This document shows, one piece after another, positions 17,786 to 25,704 of a stretch of 64,000 bases of DNA. The DNA lies in assembly GCF_000202635.1 (NCBI RefSeq), contig NC_015125.1:3038001-3102000 (forward strand). Direction: 5' to 3'. Both the position numbers and the translations under genes were made by a program. The DNA is from Microbacterium testaceum StLB037. Lineage in GTDB: Bacteria; Actinomycetota; Actinomycetes; Actinomycetales; Microbacteriaceae. Position 1 is the stretch's first letter. Every line of letters starts with the position of its first letter. The notes beneath the pieces are model-generated. The model searched no databases. It was not told the DNA's origin and was given only the letters and a program-made list of their open reading frames with translations.

Positions 17786-18124
17786 ATGGCCAAGAAACAC
17801 ATCACGCAGGTGATCGATGATCTCGACGGTTCCGTCCTCGAGAACGGAACGACGATCAATTTCTCCCTCGAGGGTCGCGCCTATGAGATCGACCTCTCCG
17901 AGAAGAATGCGAGAAAGCTTCGCGAGGCATTCGAACCGTTCACCGTTGCGGCACGCCCGATCGGCTCATCCGCTCCCGGTGTTCGCCGTTCTTCCGGCAG
18001 GCGCGCGGTTTCAAGCCGAGATCTCGCGGACGTTCGAGCCTGGGCGGAAAAGAACGGCCACTCCATCAATGCGCGCGGTCGCATCTCCTCGGCCGTTCTC
18101 GCGGCATACGACGCCGCACACTGA
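17786..18124 (+). CDS. lsr2: Lsr2 nucleoid-associated protein (copy 2)
   Basis: 112 residues. The N-terminus 'MAKKHITQVIDDLDGS' is closely similar to copy 1 (same order of motifs, 'GRAYEIDLS', and RGR in 'NARGRISSAVLAAY'). The basic linker differs in sequence, so the two are diverged paralogues, not a recent duplication. It has its own leaderless promoter and a strong bidirectional terminator. Two Lsr2 copies are common in actinobacteria and may differ in target range or growth-phase use. Here they bracket alsD. Confidence 0.95.
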   Translation: MAKKHITQVIDDLDGSVLENGTTINFSLEGRAYEIDLSEKNARKLREAFEPFTVAARPIGSSAPGVRRSSGRRAVSSRDLADVRAWAEKNGHSINARGRISSAVLAAYDAAH

Positions 18125-18125
18125 C

Positions 18126-18173
18126 CGAAAAGAATCCGGATGCCGCGAGCTCGCGGCATCCGGATTCTTTTCG
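18126..18173. terminator. Bidirectional terminator, perfect 48-bp palindrome
   Basis: The two 24-bp arms (18126-18149 and 18150-18173) are exact reverse complements with A-run and T-run ends (CGAAAAG...CTTTTCG). The site terminates both lsr2 copy 2 and the convergent dehydrogenase gene, whose stop is 3 nt away. Confidence 0.92.
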
Positions 18174-18175
18174 TC

Positions 18176-19273
18176 TCAGACCAGGGCGCCCGAGGCGGCT
18201 CCTTCGCGGAGGCGCTCCGCGGCCACGCCTTCCGCCGCGGCGAGCGGCGTCACCCCGCGCGACTCGGCCTCGTCGAAGATGCGGCGGAGGGTGTCGCCGA
18301 TGCCGGCCACGCGGCCCATGATCTCGTCGCGCGTTCCGCGCTGCTTCGACTCGAGGTCGAGGTAGATCACGCCGCCGGCGTTCACGACGAAGTCGGGGGC
18401 GTAGAGGATCCCGCGCTGTGCCAGGCGGTCCGCGCCGGAACGATCGGCGAGCGGGTTGTTCGCGGGCCCGCAGACCGCCCGGACGTCGAGCGCGTCGATG
18501 ACCTCGTCGGTCAGGACGCCGCCGATCCCCGCGGGGACGAAGACGTCCCCCGCCACCAGGTGTGCCTCGTGCGGCTCGACCCAGGCGGCGCCGAGCTCGG
18601 TCGCGAGGGCGCGCTTGGCGGGATTCACATCGGTGACGGTGAGCACGGCGCCCTCGGCGGCGAGGCGTTCGGCGAGGCGTCCGCCCACCTGTCCGAGACC
18701 GGCGATGGTGATGCGTCGCTGTGCGACGTCGCGCACACCCGCGCTGCGCTCGAGGGTGGCGATGAGCGACGAGTAGACGCCGAGGCTCGTGGGGCCGGCG
18801 GGCTCGCCGGATCCGCCGCCGGCTTCGGGCAGGCCCACGACGTGCGCGGTGCGCTCGCTGACCGTGAGCATGTCCTCGGTGGTCGACCCGACGTCTTCAG
18901 CGGTGCGGTACAGGCCGCCGAGGCTCTCGACCGCGTCGCCGAGGTCCAGGAAGGCGGCGCGACGACGGTCGGCGTCGAGCATGGTCCCGGGCGGGAGGCC
19001 GATCACGGACTTGCCGCCCCCGGCGTCGAGGCCGGCGGACGCGTTCTTCAGCGTCATCGCGGCCGAGAGGCGGAGGGCGTCGCCGAGCGCGTCGCTCCAG
19101 GCGGGGTAGGTCCACAGGCGGGCACCGCCGAGGGCGGAGCCGAGCACCGACGAGTGCAGGGCGACGGCGATGAAGAGGCCGCTGCGGCTCCCCGTCACCA
19201 CCTCCACGCGTTCGTGGGTGAAATCGGGCAGGGGCAGGGCGTGGGTCATCGCGTGGGTCATCGCGTGGGTCAT
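18176..19273 (-). CDS. Glu/Leu/Phe/Val dehydrogenase
   Basis: 365 residues from ATG 19273, the codon with a GAGAAGGA ribosome site at the right distance. Two further in-frame ATGs follow because a 12-bp unit encoding 'MTHA' is repeated. The substrate-binding domain has the catalytic Lys of 'GGGKSVIG', and the Rossmann domain has 'GLGQVGGRLAE'. 'NNPLADRSGADRLAQRGILY' followed by 'VNAGGVI' is typical of leucine/valine dehydrogenases. The family deaminates branched-chain amino acids oxidatively with NAD+ in the cytoplasm. Substrate preference among Leu, Val and Phe cannot be fixed from sequence. Confidence 0.9.
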   Translation of the reverse strand: MTHAMTHAMTHALPLPDFTHERVEVVTGSRSGLFIAVALHSSVLGSALGGARLWTYPAWSDALGDALRLSAAMTLKNASAGLDAGGGKSVIGLPPGTMLDADRRRAAFLDLGDAVESLGGLYRTAEDVGSTTEDMLTVSERTAHVVGLPEAGGGSGEPAGPTSLGVYSSLIATLERSAGVRDVAQRRITIAGLGQVGGRLAERLAAEGAVLTVTDVNPAKRALATELGAAWVEPHEAHLVAGDVFVPAGIGGVLTDEVIDALDVRAVCGPANNPLADRSGADRLAQRGILYAPDFVVNAGGVIYLDLESKQRGTRDEIMGRVAGIGDTLRRIFDEAESRGVTPLAAAEGVAAERLREGAASGALV

Positions 19274-19278
19274 CGCGT
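19241..19278 (-). repeat. 12-bp tandem repeat carrying three start codons
   Basis: The unit GTGGGTCATCGC (plus strand) is present three times in a row. Each copy places an in-frame ATG (19249, 19261, 19273) at the head of the amino-acid dehydrogenase gene. Confidence 0.85.
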
Positions 19279-19382
19279 TCCTTCTCGTCGGCCACCTTGT
19301 GGGCGGCACTTTCCGGAGCCGCGGCTTTGCGGCATCCGTCTTCTATTCTGACGCGGGCGGGCACGCGGCGCGAGCACCCGCC

Positions 19383-19459
19383 GAGATGACACGATCGGCG
19401 CGAGATCGCCTGGTACGCGATGTCTCGACGCCGTGTTCTCGCGCCGATCGTGTGATCTC
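19383..19459. repeat. Spaced 23-bp inverted repeat in an intergenic region
   Basis: Arms 19383-19405 and 19437-19459 are reverse complements with a single mismatch and a 31-nt loop (shared core ACACGATCGGCGCGAGA). It sits in the 328-bp gap between the dehydrogenase start and the YbaK gene, where no other gene was found. It could fold as a long hairpin RNA or be a REP/MITE-like dispersed element. Confidence 0.6.
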
Positions 19460-19589
19460 GCGGTGGTCCCGGGCGGAACCGCCGCTGAGGGGCTCGTGAC
19501 CGCGCGCATCGCTGCGGTCCGCATGCGGCTGCAGCCGAGCGCGCGCCGACGCATCGTCGGCGAACCGGATGCCGTGAGCGAGCTCGCTC

Positions 19590-19595
19590 TAGGCT
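19590..19595 (+). promoter_or_regulatory. Leaderless -10 box (TAGGCT) for the YbaK-type gene
   Basis: TAGGCT-GACGGC-ATG: the box ends exactly 6 nt before the start at 19602 and no ribosome site is present. Confidence 0.6.
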
Positions 19596-19601
19596 GACGG
19601 C

Positions 19602-20078
19602 ATGAACGACGCCCTTCCCACCCGCAGCCGTCTCGTCGCCGCCGCACTGGAGGCCGCGGGCGTCGGCGGACAGATCATCGTGCTTCCGGATGCCGCGTCG
19701 ACGGCCGCCCTCGCCGCTGCGGCGCTCGACATCGAGGTGGGGGCGATCGCGAACAGCCTCGTGTTCTGGAGTGACGACGAGCCGCTCCTCGTGATGACCA
19801 GCGGAGCGCATCGCGTGGACACGAAGGGCCTGGCGGAGCGCCTCGGGCGCGGCGCGATCCGACGGGCGACGCCCGAGCAGGTGCTCGCCGCGACGGGTCA
19901 GCCGATCGGGGGCGTCGCGCCGACGGGGCACCCGGCTCCGCTCACGACGATCGTCGACGAGGCGCTGGCGGCGTTCCCCGAGATCTGGGCGGCGGGGGGC
20001 ACCCCGCACACGGTGTTCCCGCTCACGTTCGACGAGCTCGTGCGGCTGACGGGCGGGACGGTCGCGCGCGTCGACTGA
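19602..20078 (+). CDS. YbaK/EbsC-type aminoacyl-tRNA deacylase
   Basis: 158 residues. The fold-defining elements of the YbaK/ProX editing family are present: 'SLVFWSDDEPLLVMTSGAHRVD', the conserved Lys in 'VDTKGLAERL', and the 'IGGVAPTGHP' loop that lines the active site (G-G-V-x-P). These proteins hydrolyse mischarged tRNAs such as Cys-tRNA(Pro) or Ala-tRNA(Pro) in trans. Which mischarged tRNA is the substrate cannot be read from sequence. The gene stands alone with a leaderless promoter, and its 3-prime side is occupied by direct repeats. Confidence 0.88.
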   Translation: MNDALPTRSRLVAAALEAAGVGGQIIVLPDAASTAALAAAALDIEVGAIANSLVFWSDDEPLLVMTSGAHRVDTKGLAERLGRGAIRRATPEQVLAATGQPIGGVAPTGHPAPLTTIVDEALAAFPEIWAAGGTPHTVFPLTFDELVRLTGGTVARVD

Positions 20079-20093
20079 CGTGGGTGGTGGCGG

Positions 20094-20250
20094 GTGCCGG
20101 TCCCTTCGACGGGCTCAGGGACCTCGGTGGGGCTCAGGGACCTCGGTTCGGGGGTGGGGGTGCCGGTCCCGTCGACGGGCTCAGGGACCTCGGTCGGGGC
20201 TCAGCGAACTCGGCGGGGGCTCAGGGACCCCGGTTCGGGGTCGGGGACCT
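20094..20250 (+). repeat. Cluster of short direct repeats (GGGCTCAGGGACCTCGG family)
   Basis: Two near-identical 35-bp units (20094-20128 and 20160-20194, one base different) contain CGACGGGCTCAGGGACCTCG. Shorter GGGCTCAGGGACC derivatives fill the space between and after. This is the intergenic repeat type seen beside many actinobacterial genes. The 226-bp gap between the YbaK gene and the debranching enzyme contains no gene. Confidence 0.8.
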
Positions 20251-20263
20251 CGGCGGCGGCGGA

Positions 20264-20288
20264 GGGGGCTGAGCGCGTCGAAGCCCCC
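20264..20288 (-). terminator. Possible terminator hairpin after the debranching-enzyme gene
   Basis: GGGGGCT (20264-20270) and AGCCCCC (20282-20288) pair around an 11-nt loop, 17 nt past the stop on the minus strand. There is no T-run. Confidence 0.35.
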
Positions 20289-20304
20289 GGACCGCACGAC
20301 AGCC

Positions 20305-22251
20305 TCACGCGCCGGGCGCGAGCGCGCTCAGGCACACCACCGCAGCGGCCGCCGACCAGGCCTGCGGGCGGCAGGCCGCGGGGTACGGCGTCGGCACGGA
20401 CGAATGGCTGCGCGGGTCGCCCGCGTGCAGCTCGGGGACGCGGTAGTCGAAGCCCTCGGCGGCGTCGAGCAGTCCGTCGACCACCGCACGGGCCTCGTCG
20501 CGAAGGCCCGCGCGCAGCATCCCGTGCGCGGCGATCGCGGTGTCGTGCACCCACACGCTGCCCCCGTGGTACGACAGCGGCCAGTAACCGGCGGCATCCG
20601 TTGACATCGTCCGGATGCCGTACCCGCTCGACATGCTCTCGCCGAGGAGCAGCCGCGCGACGTGCGCCTCTTCCTCGGCGGAGAGCAGACCGGTGCCGAT
20701 CAGGTGGCCGATGTTGCTCGTGAGCGTGTCGACCGGCCGCTTGTCGCGGTCGAGCGCGACGGCGGGGTAACGGCCCTCAGGCGTCTCGACCCAGTAGGTG
20801 TCGGCGAAACGCGCCTTCAGGTCGGCCGCCCAGGCGCGCCAGAACGCCGCGTCGGCGGCATCCGTCCCCTCACCGAACTCTTCGAGAAGCTCGGCTCCGG
20901 CGAGAGCGGCCTCATACGCGTAGCCCTGCACCTCGCACAGGGCGATGGGGCCCTCGGCGAGGCGGCCGTCGCGCCACTGGATGGAGTCGCCCGAGTCCTT
21001 CCACCCCTGGTTCGACAGGCCCGTGCCGAGGCGGTCGATGTAGTCGAGGAAGCCGTCGCCGTCGCTGTCGCCACTGTCGCGGATCCACCCGAGCGCCGCC
21101 CGCAGCGCCGGGAGGAGCTCGCGCACCTCGGCCTCGGGCATGCCGGCGCGCCACGCGTCGGCGAGCAGGCAGATCCACAGCGGGGTGGAGTCGACGCTGC
21201 CGTAGTACTTCGGCGGGAGCACGATTCCCTCGCCCGGCATCTCGAGCGCGGACGCCCGCAGCTCGTGCAGGATCTTGCCCGGCTCCTGCGCGGTCTGCGC
21301 GTCGTCCTCGGTCGCCTGCAGGCGCGCGAGCACGCGAAGGGTGGATGCCGCGATCTCGCGGTCGAGAGGAAGGGCGAGGCGCGCGGCCCACAGGGAGTCG
21401 CGGCCGAAGAGGGTGAAGAACCACGGCGCGCCGGCGGCGAAGAACTCATCGTCGGGATGCTCGGGCAACACCAGGCGCAACGCGTCGAGGTCGTCGAGAG
21501 CCGTCCGCACCCACCGGCTGAGGCGCGGGTCGGGGGCGCTCGCGGCGACGGAGGCGGCATCCCATCGCGGGGGCGCCGTGGCCGCGCCCACGACGAGCGT
21601 GTCGTCGCGGAGGGTGAGCGTCCACGCGACCTCGGCGCTGCCGAACGCCGGAACCTCGACGTCCCACCGCACGGCGAGTCCGTCGGACCCGGATGCCACC
21701 TGCCCGCCCGGGGCGACGAGCTCGAGGCCCTGGGCGCCGGCGTCGACCGTCGCGCGCTCCCCGTCGATGTCGACGGCGGCATCGCGGTCGTGGGCGTGGC
21801 CGGATTTCACCTCGTGCAGCTGTGCGAACTCGGGGACGAGGGACAACCGCAGGGTCGTCGAGATCGGACGATCGACGCGGGACCGCAGCGTCCAGGTCTC
21901 GCTGACGTGCCCGTCGGCGACCCGCCGGTCGCGCAGCAGCCGCACCTTCGGGTCGGGGGTCGTGTCGTCGAGCCCGCGGAGCAGACCGCCGAGGACCAGG
22001 CGCGAGGCACCGTCGGGCGCGGTCGAGATCCACTCGACGGGGGAATCGTCGCACGTCAGGGTGAGAGCGCGGACGTGCCGCACGTCGCCGTGATAGACCC
22101 CGTGCACGGGAGCGCCGCCCATGCCGCCCGTGGTGTCGGACCAGACCTGCGTAGGGGCGCGCAGCACGATCACCGCGTCGTCGAGCAGGGGCTGCAGGGG
22201 AGGGGTCTCGGTGGTCGTCCCGGCCGGTGAGGTGGTGGGGGCGGTGGTCAT
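20305..22251 (-). CDS. Glycogen-debranching-type amylo-alpha-1,6-glucosidase-like enzyme
   Basis: 648 residues from ATG 22251, whose ATGA overlaps the permease stop. The frame stays open far upstream, but the permease occupies that DNA. The N-terminal about 200 residues ('VWSDTTGGMGGAPVHGVYHGDVR' region, quoted only in part by its G-x-Y-x-x-D-x-R core) match the beta-rich GDE N-terminal domain. The rest is an (alpha/alpha)6 barrel with 'FFAAGAPWFFTLFGRDSLWA' and 'NQGWKDSGDSI', where the Asp/Glu acids of the amylo-alpha-1,6-glucosidase/GH-G clan sit. It has no signal peptide, so it would act on imported oligosaccharides. Trehalose-, sucrose- or glucan-like substrates are all possible. Confidence 0.8.
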   Translation of the reverse strand: MTTAPTTSPAGTTTETPPLQPLLDDAVIVLRAPTQVWSDTTGGMGGAPVHGVYHGDVRHVRALTLTCDDSPVEWISTAPDGASRLVLGGLLRGLDDTTPDPKVRLLRDRRVADGHVSETWTLRSRVDRPISTTLRLSLVPEFAQLHEVKSGHAHDRDAAVDIDGERATVDAGAQGLELVAPGGQVASGSDGLAVRWDVEVPAFGSAEVAWTLTLRDDTLVVGAATAPPRWDAASVAASAPDPRLSRWVRTALDDLDALRLVLPEHPDDEFFAAGAPWFFTLFGRDSLWAARLALPLDREIAASTLRVLARLQATEDDAQTAQEPGKILHELRASALEMPGEGIVLPPKYYGSVDSTPLWICLLADAWRAGMPEAEVRELLPALRAALGWIRDSGDSDGDGFLDYIDRLGTGLSNQGWKDSGDSIQWRDGRLAEGPIALCEVQGYAYEAALAGAELLEEFGEGTDAADAAFWRAWAADLKARFADTYWVETPEGRYPAVALDRDKRPVDTLTSNIGHLIGTGLLSAEEEAHVARLLLGESMSSGYGIRTMSTDAAGYWPLSYHGGSVWVHDTAIAAHGMLRAGLRDEARAVVDGLLDAAEGFDYRVPELHAGDPRSHSSVPTPYPAACRPQAWSAAAAVVCLSALAPGA

Positions 22252-23162
22252 TCTTTGACGGCTCCTTCGCTGGCGTTCATGATGCGGCGCTGGAAGATGA
22301 AGAACACCACGGCGACGGGGATCGTCATGATGGCCGCGGCCGCGAGCTTGAGGGGGAACTGGCTGCCCTGACTGAGTTGGCCGCTCGCGAGCGAGGCGAC
22401 GCCCTTGGTCAGGGTGGTGAGTTCGGGGGACTGCGTCGAGATGACGAAGTGGCTGAGCTCGTTCCACGATCCCTGGAACGACAGGATGACGATGGTGATG
22501 AGCGCGGGGCGCGCCATCGGCAGCACCACCGACCAGAAGATGCGGAACGTGCCGGCACCGTCGATGCGCGCCTGCTCCTCGACGGACGGCGGGATCGACT
22601 CGAAGAAGTTCTTCATGATGAACACGCCCGCGGCATCCACGAGCAGGGGCAGGATCATGCCCGCGTACGAGTCGTAGATGCCGAGCTGGTTGATGACGAG
22701 GAACTTCGGGATGAGCAGCACGACCGTGGGGACCGCCATGACCGCGATGAGTCCCGCGAACACGATCCCGCGACCGCGAAACTGCAGGCGGGCGAGCGCG
22801 TAGCCGGCGAGGGAGTTGAAGAACACCCGGCCCGCGGTGACGAAGACGGTCACCACGACCGAGTTGCCGAACCACACGGGGAAGTCGGAGTTCAGGAAGA
22901 GGCGCTCGTAGGCCGCCCACGTGAAGGGTTGCGGCGCGAGCGAGATCGGATCGGCCGCGGCTGCGGCATCCGTCTTGAACGACGTCGCCACCTGCACGAG
23001 GAACGGATAGATGTAGATGAGAGCCAGCACGATGAGCAGGGCGTAGAGCCCGATCTGCCACCCGAGCGCTCTGCGCGACAGGCGGTGCTTCGCAGGACGC
23101 GTCGGTCGGTCGAGGCGTTGCTCGGCGAGGACGGTCGTCTGCGGGGATGCCGTGGCGGTCAT
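22248..23162 (-). CDS. CUT1 sugar ABC transporter permease (MalG-like)
   Basis: 304 residues from ATG 23162, which overlaps the preceding permease stop (ATGA); upstream extension of the frame is not coding. Six membrane helices and the cytoplasmic EAA loop 'EEQARIDGAGTFRIFWSVVL' identify a binding-protein-dependent inner-membrane component of the carbohydrate uptake-1 family. It pairs with the MalF-like gene at a 4-bp overlap. No ATPase gene is in the operon. Confidence 0.93.
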   Translation of the reverse strand: MTATASPQTTVLAEQRLDRPTRPAKHRLSRRALGWQIGLYALLIVLALIYIYPFLVQVATSFKTDAAAAADPISLAPQPFTWAAYERLFLNSDFPVWFGNSVVVTVFVTAGRVFFNSLAGYALARLQFRGRGIVFAGLIAVMAVPTVVLLIPKFLVINQLGIYDSYAGMILPLLVDAAGVFIMKNFFESIPPSVEEQARIDGAGTFRIFWSVVLPMARPALITIVILSFQGSWNELSHFVISTQSPELTTLTKGVASLASGQLSQGSQFPLKLAAAAIMTIPVAVVFFIFQRRIMNASEGAVKE

Positions 23163-24304
23163 CGCTGCGCTCCCTTCTTCGCGCGCGGGCGATCGGCGCC
23201 GGAGCCGGAGGCGGCCGCGGGCACCTCGTACTGCCGGAGGCGGCGCCGCGAGACCGGGCGGTCGCGCAGCACGAAGCGCTGCAGGATCGTGAGGGCGACG
23301 ATGATGACGAAGAGCACGAAGGCGATCGCGGCGCCCTGGCCCCACTGCTGCGAGAGGAACGCCGCCGAGTAGCTGAGATACGCCGGCGTCAGTGTCGTCT
23401 TGCCGGGACCGCCCTGTGTGCCCGTGTAGATCTGGTCGAAGACCTGCCAGGTGCCGATGAGTCCGAGGGTGAGCACCGTGAAGAGCACGGGCTTGAGCTG
23501 GGGGAGGGTCACGCGCCAGAAGCGCTGCCAGCCGTTCGCGCCGTCCATCATCGCGGCCTCCTGTACGTCACCGCCGATGTTCTGCAGGCCCGCGATGAAC
23601 AGGAGCATGAACGTGCCCGAGGTCGTGAACACCGCCATGAGGATGAACGCCGACATCGCCACCGAGGGGCCGGCGAGCCAGTCCCACCACGAGACGCCGA
23701 GCAGGGTGTTGCCGGTGAGGAAGGCCGGTCCGCTCGTGACGCCGACGGCGCCGAGCAGGTTGTGGACGACACCGGACGGGTCGCTGAACCAGTTCGGGCC
23801 GTTGACGCCGAGCCACGAGAGCACCTCGTTGATCGCGCCCGAGGACGAGAAGAGGAACAGCCAGAGCACGGTGATCGCGACGGAGCTGGTGACCGAGGGG
23901 AAGTAGAACGCGGTGCGGAAGAAGCCGCGCCCGCGCAGGATCGCGCGGTTGACGAGCACCGCGAGGAACAGGGAGAGGGCCGTCTGCAGCGGGACGACGA
24001 GCAGCACGTACCAGGCGTTGTTGCGCAGGGCCGTGCCGAAGTCGCGTTCGGCCAGACCGCCGCCCGTGGTGACCGCGGCGTAGTTGTCGAGACCCACGAA
24101 GCCGACGTTCGAGGAGAAGGGACTGCCGCGACCGGTCCAGTCCGAGAAGCTCACCCACAGCGCCATCAGCACGGGGACGAGCAGGAAGACGCCCAGGATG
24201 ATCAGCACGGGGGCGGTGAAGAGCCAACCGGCGGCGGCCTCGCCGCGCCGGATCCCCGAGGAAGAGGATCCGGCGCGGCGACGCGCGGGGGAGAGAGCGC
24301 TCAT
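23159..24304 (-). CDS. CUT1 sugar ABC transporter permease (MalF-like)
   Basis: 381 residues from ATG 24304, 2 nt after the binding-protein stop. It has six core helices and the EAA loop 'EAAMMDGANGWQRFWRVTL'. An extra loop of about 60 residues sits between helices 3 and 4 ('NEVLSWLGVNGPNWF', followed by 'LLGVSWWDW'), making it longer than the usual 290-320 aa. Both termini are Arg/Ser/Ala-rich. It forms the membrane channel with the MalG-like partner and receives sugar from the lipoprotein encoded upstream. Confidence 0.92.
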   Translation of the reverse strand: MSALSPARRRAGSSSSGIRRGEAAAGWLFTAPVLIILGVFLLVPVLMALWVSFSDWTGRGSPFSSNVGFVGLDNYAAVTTGGGLAERDFGTALRNNAWYVLLVVPLQTALSLFLAVLVNRAILRGRGFFRTAFYFPSVTSSVAITVLWLFLFSSSGAINEVLSWLGVNGPNWFSDPSGVVHNLLGAVGVTSGPAFLTGNTLLGVSWWDWLAGPSVAMSAFILMAVFTTSGTFMLLFIAGLQNIGGDVQEAAMMDGANGWQRFWRVTLPQLKPVLFTVLTLGLIGTWQVFDQIYTGTQGGPGKTTLTPAYLSYSAAFLSQQWGQGAAIAFVLFVIIVALTILQRFVLRDRPVSRRRLRQYEVPAAASGSGADRPRAKKGAQR

Positions 24305-24306
24305 GG

Positions 24307-25557
24307 CTACTTGGTGATGGCCTCGAGGTTCGACTGCGCCGTCTTCAGCAGCGCCTGCGGGTCGCCGGTCTTGAGCGACTCGAGCTGGGCGTTGAAGTCG
24401 GTGATGACGTCGGCGGCTCCGGCCATGTTCGGCGGGAACTGCGCGTACTCGGCGCCCGCGAGGAACGCGGTCTGGTCGGGGTTGGCGCTCGACCACGCAT
24501 CGGCCGCGGACTGGATCGACGGCATCGGGCCGAAGGCCTTCGAGAAGGCCAGCTGCTGGTCGGTGCTCGTCAGGTACTGGACGAGATCGCGCGCCTGCTC
24601 CTGGTTGCCGCTGTCGGCGGCGAGACCCCAGCAGTTGGTGAACTGCAGAGTGCCCTTGCCCCCGGGGCCGGCGGGGAGCTCGGCGACCTTGTACTTCACG
24701 TCGGGGTAGTCGGCCTTCATGGCACCGGTGATCCAGTTGCCCTCGATCACCATCGCGGCTTTCTGCGTGCCGAGCGCCTCGCCGCCCCAGCCGGCGCCGA
24801 CGTCCGAGGCGAAGGCGAAGCTGCCGTCGTTCAGGTGGGTCTTCACGTAGGTCAGCGCCTCGACGTTCGCGGAGCTGTCGGCCGTGGCCTTGCCGTCGGT
24901 CACGAGTCCGCCGCCGGCTTGCGCCATGAAGGCGCCGACGCGCTGGTACTCGGCCCCGAACGCCAGGCCCACGCGGCCGTCGGTCGTGAGCTTCTGGGCG
25001 ACGGATGCCAACTGGTCCCACGTCGTGGGGATGTCGGCATCCGTGAGTCCCGCCGCCGACCACAGGTCGGTGTTGATGATGAGCGCGAGTGTCGAGAAGT
25101 CCTTCGGGGCGCAGAAGAATTTCCCGTCGACGGTGAAGTTGTCGACGAGCGAGGGGTAGAAGTCACTCTTGTTCGCGAGGTCGTCGCCGTAGGCGGCGAT
25201 TGATCCGTTCGCCGCGTAGCCGGCGAGGGCTTCGGGTGCGAGGTAGAAGAGGTCGGGCGGGGAGCCCGCGGCGAAGCCCTGCGAGAGCTGCTGGGGGAGA
25301 TCGTTGGCGGTCTGCACCTCCGCCGGGACGCCGGACTTCTCGCTCCACGCGGCGACGGCGTCGGTGACGGCCTTCGTCTCGGCGTCGCCGGAGGAGCCGA
25401 TGAGGATGCTGAGCTTTCCGCTGCCGGAGGCCTGGCCCTCGCCGGGGGAGTCGTTGAAGCCCGAGCCGCAGGCGGTGAGGGCGAGGGCGCCGGTGGTGAG
25501 GAGCGCGCCGGCTGCGAGCCAGCCTCGCGCGCGGCGGATGGGAGTGTGCCGTGTCAT
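24307..25557 (-). CDS. Sugar ABC transporter substrate-binding lipoprotein
   Basis: 416 residues from ATG 25557, preceded by GAAGGAGAG; the longer open frame includes the operator region and was rejected. An Arg-rich N-region, a hydrophobic core and lipobox 'LTAC' with Cys30 predict a membrane-tethered lipoprotein. A Ser/Gly-rich linker is followed by the periplasmic-binding fold of the MalE type ('ILIGSSGDAETKAVTDAVAAW', about residues 45-65, and 'AAMVIEGNWITGAM'). It would capture a sugar or oligosaccharide outside the membrane. It is first in the operon, directly behind a LacI-type operator. Confidence 0.93.
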   Translation of the reverse strand: MTRHTPIRRARGWLAAGALLTTGALALTACGSGFNDSPGEGQASGSGKLSILIGSSGDAETKAVTDAVAAWSEKSGVPAEVQTANDLPQQLSQGFAAGSPPDLFYLAPEALAGYAANGSIAAYGDDLANKSDFYPSLVDNFTVDGKFFCAPKDFSTLALIINTDLWSAAGLTDADIPTTWDQLASVAQKLTTDGRVGLAFGAEYQRVGAFMAQAGGGLVTDGKATADSSANVEALTYVKTHLNDGSFAFASDVGAGWGGEALGTQKAAMVIEGNWITGAMKADYPDVKYKVAELPAGPGGKGTLQFTNCWGLAADSGNQEQARDLVQYLTSTDQQLAFSKAFGPMPSIQSAADAWSSANPDQTAFLAGAEYAQFPPNMAGAADVITDFNAQLESLKTGDPQALLKTAQSNLEAITK

Positions 25558-25613
25558 GTGTCTCTCTCCTTCGATGAGGCATGCGACCCCTCCACATGTG
25601 ATCGGAGGGCCAA

Positions 25614-25672
25614 AGTTTGAACGTTCAAACTCGGGTGCCACCACGGTACGAAACGGTGGTCGCGCCTGTCAA
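25614..25672 (-). promoter_or_regulatory. Promoter and LacI operator of the CUT1/debranching operon
   Basis: On the minus strand: a perfect TTGACA -35 (25672-25667), an 18-nt spacer, TACCGT -10 (25648-25643), and then the perfect 18-bp palindrome AGTTTGAACGTTCAAACT (25631-25614), just past the expected transcription start. The central CG is the LacI-family hallmark. The divergent LacI gene begins 74 nt away, so control by that protein is very likely. Confidence 0.85.
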
Positions 25673-25689
25673 GCGGTTGTTCCGCCGCT

Positions 25690-25695
25690 TAGGCT
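25690..25695 (+). promoter_or_regulatory. -10 box (TAGGCT) for the lacI-type gene
   Basis: TAGGCT stands 9 nt before GTG 25705. It supports a leaderless start there, although GTG 25744 has a purine-rich ribosome site (GAGGGAGG). Confidence 0.4.
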
Positions 25696-25704
25696 GACGG
25701 TCTG

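Noticed and set aside
20094..20250. CRISPR array
   Set aside because: The repeats are unequal, the spacers are themselves repeat derivatives, and there are no cas genes.
20305..23061. 918-residue fusion of permease and debranching enzyme
   Set aside because: The extra N-terminal part is an out-of-phase read of the permease gene; the real start is ATG 22251 in a 4-bp overlap.
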